A stretch of DNA of 64,000 nt, from positions 1,488,001 through 1,552,000 of the forward strand of contig NZ_CP116383.1 in assembly GCF_028201475.1 (NCBI RefSeq). Reading direction: 5' to 3'. Shown here one piece after another: positions 57,867-64,000 of the stretch; position 1 is the first letter of the stretch, and each line of letters starts with the position of its first letter. This stretch comes from Vibrio sp. SCSIO 43137. Its GTDB lineage: Bacteria > Pseudomonadota > Gammaproteobacteria > Enterobacterales > Vibrionaceae. The position numbers and the translations under genes are program-made. The notes under the pieces were generated by a model that saw only the letters and a program-made list of their open reading frames with translations, had not been told where the DNA came from and did no database searches.

Positions 57867-60800
57867 ATGAATGCACTTATTGGCGGTATTGCTGCAGGCA
57901 GCAATTTAGTAGTTATCGATAAAAACGGAAATATAAAAACGATTACAGACTATACCCAGCTACTTCCAGGCGAAGTCATATTAACCAAGGGTGACGACCC
58001 TATGGTTTCTGACGTAGTTATTGAAGCTGCTATTGTTGGTGATGAAGGTGAAATCACTCCTCTTGATACCGATGATGAAATCGCGCAGATTTTGGGCCAG
58101 TTAGAGGCCGGGCAGGACCCGACTCAATTAGGCGATGAGTTTGCGACTGCCGCAGGTGGTGACGGAACTACGGGTTCTTCTACTACTCCTCTGCCAACTA
58201 TTGCGCGCACAGGTGCCGAGACTATTGCGTCAACCTCTTTTGATACTTCAGGTTTAGAGGCGCAGGGTTTAACGGCGTTTCAGGCGAATACATTACTGAC
58301 TTCTCAGCAGCAGTTTATCAATAACCCACCATCGGTTGCGTTAAGTGGTGTTCTGTTAAATATCGATGAGAACACTGACACGACAAACCGAATTAAAATT
58401 GCTGATATCAGCATTATCGATGATGAGCAAGGTGCAAACGTATTAAGCCTGACGGGTACTGATGCTGATAAGTTTGAAATTATTGGTTCTGAACTATATC
58501 TGCGTGCAGGTCAGCAACTTGACCACGAAACTTTGGCAAGTATGGATGTTGATGTTGTTGTAACAGATACCAGCCTTGCAGGTGTTGCACCAACTTCAAC
58601 AAGCACCACTCTTGATGTTAATGATATTAACGAAGCACCAACCGTAGCTGCGCCTCTTACATCCGAAACCGATGAAGGCAAATCAGAATACAAAATTGAT
58701 TTGTTACAGGGTGCGAGTGATGTTGATGACGGAGATGTGCTTTCTGTTGCAAACGTAAGTAGCCTGCCTACAGGTTTTGTGCTGGATGGAAATCAGATAA
58801 AAGTAGATCCAAGTAACTCTGTATTTAACTCGATGGCTGTAGGAGAAACTCGTGTCGTTTCAGTTTCTTATGATGTAGTAGACAGCGGTGGACTAAGTGT
58901 ACCAAATACAGTAACTATCACTGTCACTGGCACAAATGACGCAGCTGTAGTGTCGGAAGTAACAGCTGAACGTACGGAAGATGCGGACGAGTTTAGGGTA
59001 AATCTACTGGAAAACAGTAGTGATGCAGACACCAGTGATGTACTGAGTGTGAGCGATGTAACTCCTGTGGGAGAGCCTAAAGGCGTAACGGTTGATGGCG
59101 GTGAACTAATAGTTGATCCGAATGCATACAACTACCTTGCTGCGGGTGAAAAAGCGGTTATCAAGTACACCTATAATGTGCTGGAAAAGGATGATGAAGG
59201 TAACCTTATAGATACGCACCCAACCACAGCGACCATCACTATTACAGGCAAAAATGACGCTGCTGTAGTGTCGGAAGTAACAGCTGAACGTACGGAAGAT
59301 GCGGACGAGTTTAGGGTAAATCTACTGGAAAACAGTAGTGATGCAGACACCAGTGATGTACTGAGTGTGAGCGATGTAACTCCTGTGGGAGAGCCTAAAG
59401 GCGTAACGGTTGATGGCGGCGAACTAATAGTTGATCCGAATGCATACAACTACCTTGCTGCGGGTGAAAAAGCGGTTATCAAGTACACCTATAATGTGCT
59501 GGAAAAGGATGATGAAGGTAACCTTATAGATACGCACCCAACCACAGCGACCATCACTATTACAGGCAAAAATGACGCTGCTGTAGTGTCGGAAGTAACA
59601 GCTGAACGTACGGAAGATACGGACGAGTTTAGGGTAAATCTACTGGAAAACAGTAGTGATGCAGATACCAGTGATGTACTGAGTGTGAGCGATGTAACTC
59701 CTGTGGGAGAGCCTAAAGGCGTAACGGTTGATGGCGGCGAACTAATAGTTGATCCGAATGCATACAATACCTTTGCGGGTGAAAAAAGCGGTTATCAAAT
59801 ACACCTATAATGTGCTGGGAAAAGGATGATGAAGGTAACCTTATAGATACGCACCCAACCACAGCGACCATCACTATTACAGGCAAAAATGACGCTGCTG
59901 TAGTGTCGGAAGTAAGTAACAGCTGAAACGTACGGAAGATGCGGACGAGTTTAGGGTAAATCTACTGGAAAACAGTAGTGATGCAGATACCAGTGATGTA
60001 CTGAGTGTGAGCGATGTAACTCCTGTGGGAGAGCCTAAAGGCGTAACGGTTGATGGCGGCGAACTAATAGTTGATCCGAATGCATACAACTACCTTGCTG
60101 CGGCGTGAAAAAGCGGTTATCAAGTACACCTATAATGTGCTGGAAAAGGATGATGAAGGTAACCTTATAGATACGCACCCAACCACAGCGACCATCACTA
60201 TTACAGGCAAAAATGACGATGCTGTAGTGTCGGAAGTAACAGCTGAACGTACGGAAGATGCGGACGAGTTAGGGTAAATCTACTGGAAAACAGTAGTGAT
60301 GCAGATACCAGTGATGTACTGAGTGTGAGCGATGTAACTCCTGTGGAGAGCCTAAAGGCGTAACGGTTGATGGCGGCGAAATAATAGTTGATCCGAATGC
60401 ATACAAACTACCTTGCTGCGGGTGAAAAAGCGGTATCAAGTTACACCTATAATGTGCTGGAAAAGGATGATGAAGGTAACCTTATAGATACGCACCCAAC
60501 CACAGCGACCACATATTACAGGCAAAAATGACGCTGCTGTAGTGTCGGAAGTAAACAGCTGAACGTACGGAAGATGCGGACGAGTTTAGGGTAAATCTAC
60601 TGGAAAACAGTAGTGATGCAGACACCAGTGATGTACTGAGTGTGAGCGATGTAACTCCTGTGGGAGAGCCTAAAGGCGTAACGGTTGTGGCGGCGAACTA
60701 ATAGTTGATCCGAATGCATACAACCACCTTGCTGCGGGTGAAAAAGCGGTTATCAAGTACACCTATAATGTGCTGGAAAAGGATGATGAAGGTAACCTTA

Positions 60801-63800
60801 TAGATACGCACCCAACCACAGCGGACCATCACTATTACAGGCAAAAATGACGCTGCTGTAGTGTCGGAAGTAACAGCTGAACGTACGGAAGATGCGGACG
60901 AGTTTAGGGTAAATCTACTGGAAAACAGTAGTGATGCAGATACCAGTGATGTACTGAGTGTGAGCGATGTAACTCCTGTGGGAGAGCCTAAAGGCGTAAC
61001 GGTTGATGGCGGCGAACTAATAGTTGATCCGAATGCATACAACTACCTTGCTGCGGGTGAAAAAGCGGTTATCAAGTACACCTATAATGTGCTGGAAAAG
61101 GATGATGAAGGTAACCTTATAGCTACGCACCCAACCACAGCGACTATCACCATAACAGGTACTAATGACGCCCCAACTAGTACCGTTGATATTATTGAAA
61201 TAAATGAAGACACAACCGTAGCTCTGACGCTAAATGATTTTGGCAATTATAATGATGTTGAAAATGAAGCTCTGGCTGAAATCCAGATAACGGATCTGCC
61301 TGATGCAGGTAAGCTTGAGTATAAGAACGCTGAAGGCAAATGGGTTGCAGTAACAGAAGGCCAGGTTTTCTCTGCAAACGACATTTCCGAAGGGCGCTTG
61401 CAGTACACGCCAGCTTCGAATGCAAGTGGCGATGATCATGCTCAAATCGGCTTCAAAGTTGGTGATGGTAAAGACTTCAGTGAGGATAGCTATCAATTAA
61501 CGGTCAACGTAACTCCGGTTGCCGATCAAGCAGTGCTAACTACTGGCAACCTTGGCAAGATCATTGAGGGTTCTCAGGGTGATGCCGCTGACAATGTAAT
61601 GTACGACACCGGAAGTGACGCTAAAACATATTATGGTAATGAAGGTGTTGATACTGTTGTCTTTAAAGGGGATTTTAAAGACGCGGAAATCGAAAAACAC
61701 TGGGAAGGAAAGCATTTTTCTGTTGATACCACTGAAGGTGGTCACGACTATGTCTCTACCGATATAGAGCGTCTTCAGTTTGATGATGGTGTTTATGTCC
61801 GGAACGACGCTGGTGAGTGGGTTAAAGAAGTCACCGCTGGTGATGAAGATACAGCGATTAGCCTGAACATTAATGTAGGGCTGGCAGATACTGATGGTAG
61901 TGAATCAATATCATCTATCTTGATTAAAGATGTTCCAAAAGGAGCCAAGCTAAGTGCAGGTACTGATAATGAAGATGGTACATGGACATTAACCCCGGCT
62001 CAGTTAAAAGGCTTAACTATTACACCACCAGAGCATTCAGATAAGAACTTTGATCTGCAAGTTGTTGTTACCACTCAGGAAGGCAATGATGCCGCCAATA
62101 CTGCAGTTGTATCAAAAACCTTAAGTATCGAAGTTAATGCGCTGGCAGATGAAGCAGAGTTGACTGTAAAAGATGCTTCAGGTGATGAAGATACAGCGAT
62201 TGCTCTGGATATAACTACGGCACTGACAGATAAAGATGGCAGTGAAACCTTGTCCGTTACCATAAAAGGTGTTCCGGCAGGCGCTGTATTAAGTGCAGGT
62301 ACTGATAATAAAGACGGTACATGGACTTTAACATCACACGAGTTGAAAGATCTGACTATTACTCCGCCACATAACTCAGGTGAAGATTTTGTTTTGACCG
62401 TTGAAGTTACCACTACTGAAACAAACGGTGGTGACAAAGCTGTTGTGAGTGAAACACTAAATGTGTCAGTTAACCCTGTTGCTGATGCTCCTGTTGTAAC
62501 AACTGGCGCTTCAGATACAACAATAACCGCAGGCAACCACGGTGATATTGGTAATGTTGTTGCCAATGATGTTATGTATGACACAGGTAAAGATGCAACA
62601 ACCTATTACGGCTACAAGGGCAATGATACCGTTGTCTTTAAAGGCGACTTTAAAGACGCAGATATTGAACTTCATAAACAAGGCAACCACTATTCTGTTG
62701 ATACCAAAGAAGGTGGCCACGATTATGTATCTACTGATATAGAGCGTCTTCAGTTTGATGATGGTGTTTATGTCCGCAATGGTGCAGGTGAGTGGGTTAA
62801 AGAAGTCACTACTGGTGATGAAGATAGCGCGATTAGCCTGAATATCACAGCCGGTCTGACAGACACTGATAACAGTGAATCAATATCTTCCATTGTGATT
62901 AAAGGTGTTCCACAAGGCGCCCTGCTAAGTGCAGGTACTGATAATAAAGACGGTACATGGACTTTAACGTCAGACGACTTGAAAGATCTGACTATTACTC
63001 CACCACATGATTCAGATAAAGATTTTGATCTGACTGTAGAAGTTACTACTCAGGAAACTGATGGCGGTGATACGGCTGTTGTATCAAAAACACTGAGTAT
63101 TGAAGTTTCACCTGTAGCAGATCCTGTTAACTTTGAGATTGTTCCAAACGAAGGCTGGTCTCAGACCATTGACTTTGACAATATTAAGTTCAGTGGTGGC
63201 TGGACTTCCCGCGGGAATGCAAATGCTGCTAACACAGGTCAAACAGATGTTACTTGGGGTACAAACAACTCAGATAACGAGTTTGAAGTCGGACTTGAGA
63301 AAACATATAAAGGTGGCAGCTCTACCAATACAGTAATGGAGCTTGAAGGCGGAGCAAATGACAAAACCTTTACTGCCGATTTTAAAGCAGAGCCAAATGA
63401 AGTTATCGAAGTTAAATTTGATATCTCAGCACGCTCTTTACCTTCGAACAATGATACTCAGTCCGATGCCAACCTAAAACTTGTTTACATCGACAAGGAC
63501 GGTGTACAGCAAGAAAAACTGCTTTATGTATTTGATCCGTCTGATACTAGTTGGTCTACCAAAAACGTTGTCTTTGCTATTCCTGAAGATGCGAAAGATG
63601 GTAGCTATAAGTTGGTGTTTGAAAGTGCTGACCTTGATACCTCTAGCACAGTAGGTGCGCTAATCGATGATGTAACCGTTTCTTCTCTGGCGAATACCGG
63701 CTATGAAGGTACTCCGATCAAAGTCAATGAAATTAAGGCATCTTTACAAGATACCGACACTTCAGAAGACTTAGTTGTTAAGTTAACAGGACTTCCTAAA

Positions 63801-64000
63801 GGCGCTGTAATATCCGATGGAACTAAGTCGGTTACTGCCGATGGTACAAATCCAGCTGATATTTCAGAACTCGATTTGTCAAAGCTGACCATCAATGTTG
63901 CTGATTCAGGTAATTATACCGTTGGTGTTATAGCTCATTCAGTTGAGTCTGATAATACAAAAGGTCCTGAGTCTACTGGGTCGTTTAAACTTGACGTGCT
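57867..64000 (+). CDS. LapA-like giant repeat adhesin, 5' part (frame broken in the repeats)
   Basis: Start of a very large surface adhesin, more than 2000 residues here and still open at the window end. The N-terminal retention module (MNALIGGIAAGSNLVVIDKN...) holds the TAAG motif (T94-G97) where a LapG-type protease would cut between A95 and A96. Then come cadherin-like domains, seven VCBS-type units of 106 residues, a cadherin-like domain, and two copies of a hemolysin-type block followed by further Ig-like units and a jelly-roll-like domain (about 63120-63680). The first intact frame is 57867-59810. Copies 3 to 6 carry many small indels; frame phase is the same (positions divisible by 3) before and after them. 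It is probably one intact gene with consensus errors. Confidence 0.85.
58935..61163 (+). repeat. Seven tandem 318-bp VCBS-type repeats
   Basis: Unit starts: 58935, 59253, 59571, 59888, 60212, 60527, 60846 (each begins AAT GAC GC). Unit lengths are 318, 318, 317, 324, 315 and 319, then the last unit to about 61163. The DNA of the copies is almost identical (mostly a few synonymous changes such as GCAGACACC/GCAGATACC), which points to recent expansion or gene conversion. Copies 1, 2 and 7 are open; 3 to 6 contain indels. Confidence 0.97.
61530..62815 (+). repeat. Two diverged copies of a hemolysin-type block plus Ig-like units
   Basis: Residue patterns VMYDTG.DA.TYYG..G.DTVVFKGDFKDA.IE, then GGHDYVSTDIERLQFDDGVYVRN.AGEWVKEVT, occur at about 61546-61840 and 62500-62815, with Ig-like units (GDEDTAISLNI; GTDNKDGTWTLTS; VVSKTLSIEV) between and after. 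The protein is conserved while the DNA has diverged, so this duplication is older than the VCBS array. Confidence 0.85.

Noticed and set aside
58868..61042. Series of near-identical minus-strand frames beginning MYAFGSTISS
   Set aside because: They are the antisense of the adhesin's VCBS repeats and recur only because the DNA repeats.
58935..61163. CRISPR-like array
   Set aside because: The period is 318 bp, the units are coding and there are no spacers.

Overview
The window looks like a Vibrionaceae chromosome. The main reasons are an adjacent CAI-1 quorum-sensing pair (CqsS receptor and CqsA synthase), a Vibrio-type run of LigE, NorM and riboflavin synthase, a DUF3612 regulator of the kind found beside Vibrio glyoxylate-bypass genes, and a marine-Vibrio-like type VI secretion (T6SS) cluster. 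All assignments come from reading the sequence and remembered family signatures; no database search was made.

Layout. 0.1-10.2 kb: housekeeping and signalling genes, namely astE, a MazG-like NTP pyrophosphohydrolase, two diguanylate cyclases (GAF-GGDEF and PAS-PAS-GGDEF), an EAL protein with a receiver-like domain lacking its aspartate, a YgjP-type metalloprotease, a glutaredoxin, a free-standing piece resembling the beta domain of malate synthase G, and an XRE/DUF3612 regulator. 10.2-10.87 kb: AT-rich gap with a 20-bp perfect palindrome. 10.87-39.85 kb: a complete T6SS locus (tssA, hcp, tssB, two tssC-like genes, tssE, F, G, H, then fha, tssJ, K, L, M, a small kinase-like gene, PAAR, DUF6931 and vgrG). 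A four-gene accessory module (Ddl-like ATP-grasp ligase, MFS protein with an added sensor-like N-terminus, two periplasmic binding proteins) sits between tssH and fha. 40.1-43.4 kb: convergent cqsS and cqsA. 43.5-48.15 kb: a mosaic island with phage remnants, an AT-rich unknown gene, a small gene behind a structured leader, two toxin-antitoxin pairs and tRNA-Val(GAC). 48.4-55.3 kb: ligE, bactofilin plus M23 peptidase, norM, riboflavin synthase, a CPXCG protein, a fructosamine-kinase-like gene and an NlpC/P60 lipoprotein. 55.5-64 kb: an OmpA-like protein, a TolC-like outer-membrane channel and the first ~6.1 kb of a LapA-like giant adhesin.

How it fits together. The c-di-GMP genes on the left and the LapA-like adhesin on the right (with a recognisable TAAG LapG-type site) suggest surface attachment controlled by c-di-GMP. 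The T6SS lies directly beside the CAI-1 quorum-sensing genes. The middle copies of the adhesin's 318-bp repeat array are full of small indels, while the reading frame on both sides is intact and in the same phase. That pattern is more like consensus error in a repeat than true decay.

The best candidates for something undescribed are the four-gene module inside the T6SS locus, the TssL with a SPOR-like tail, the orphan malate-synthase-G-like domain, and the multi-helix leader at 45.5 kb that can pair with a ribosome-binding site.
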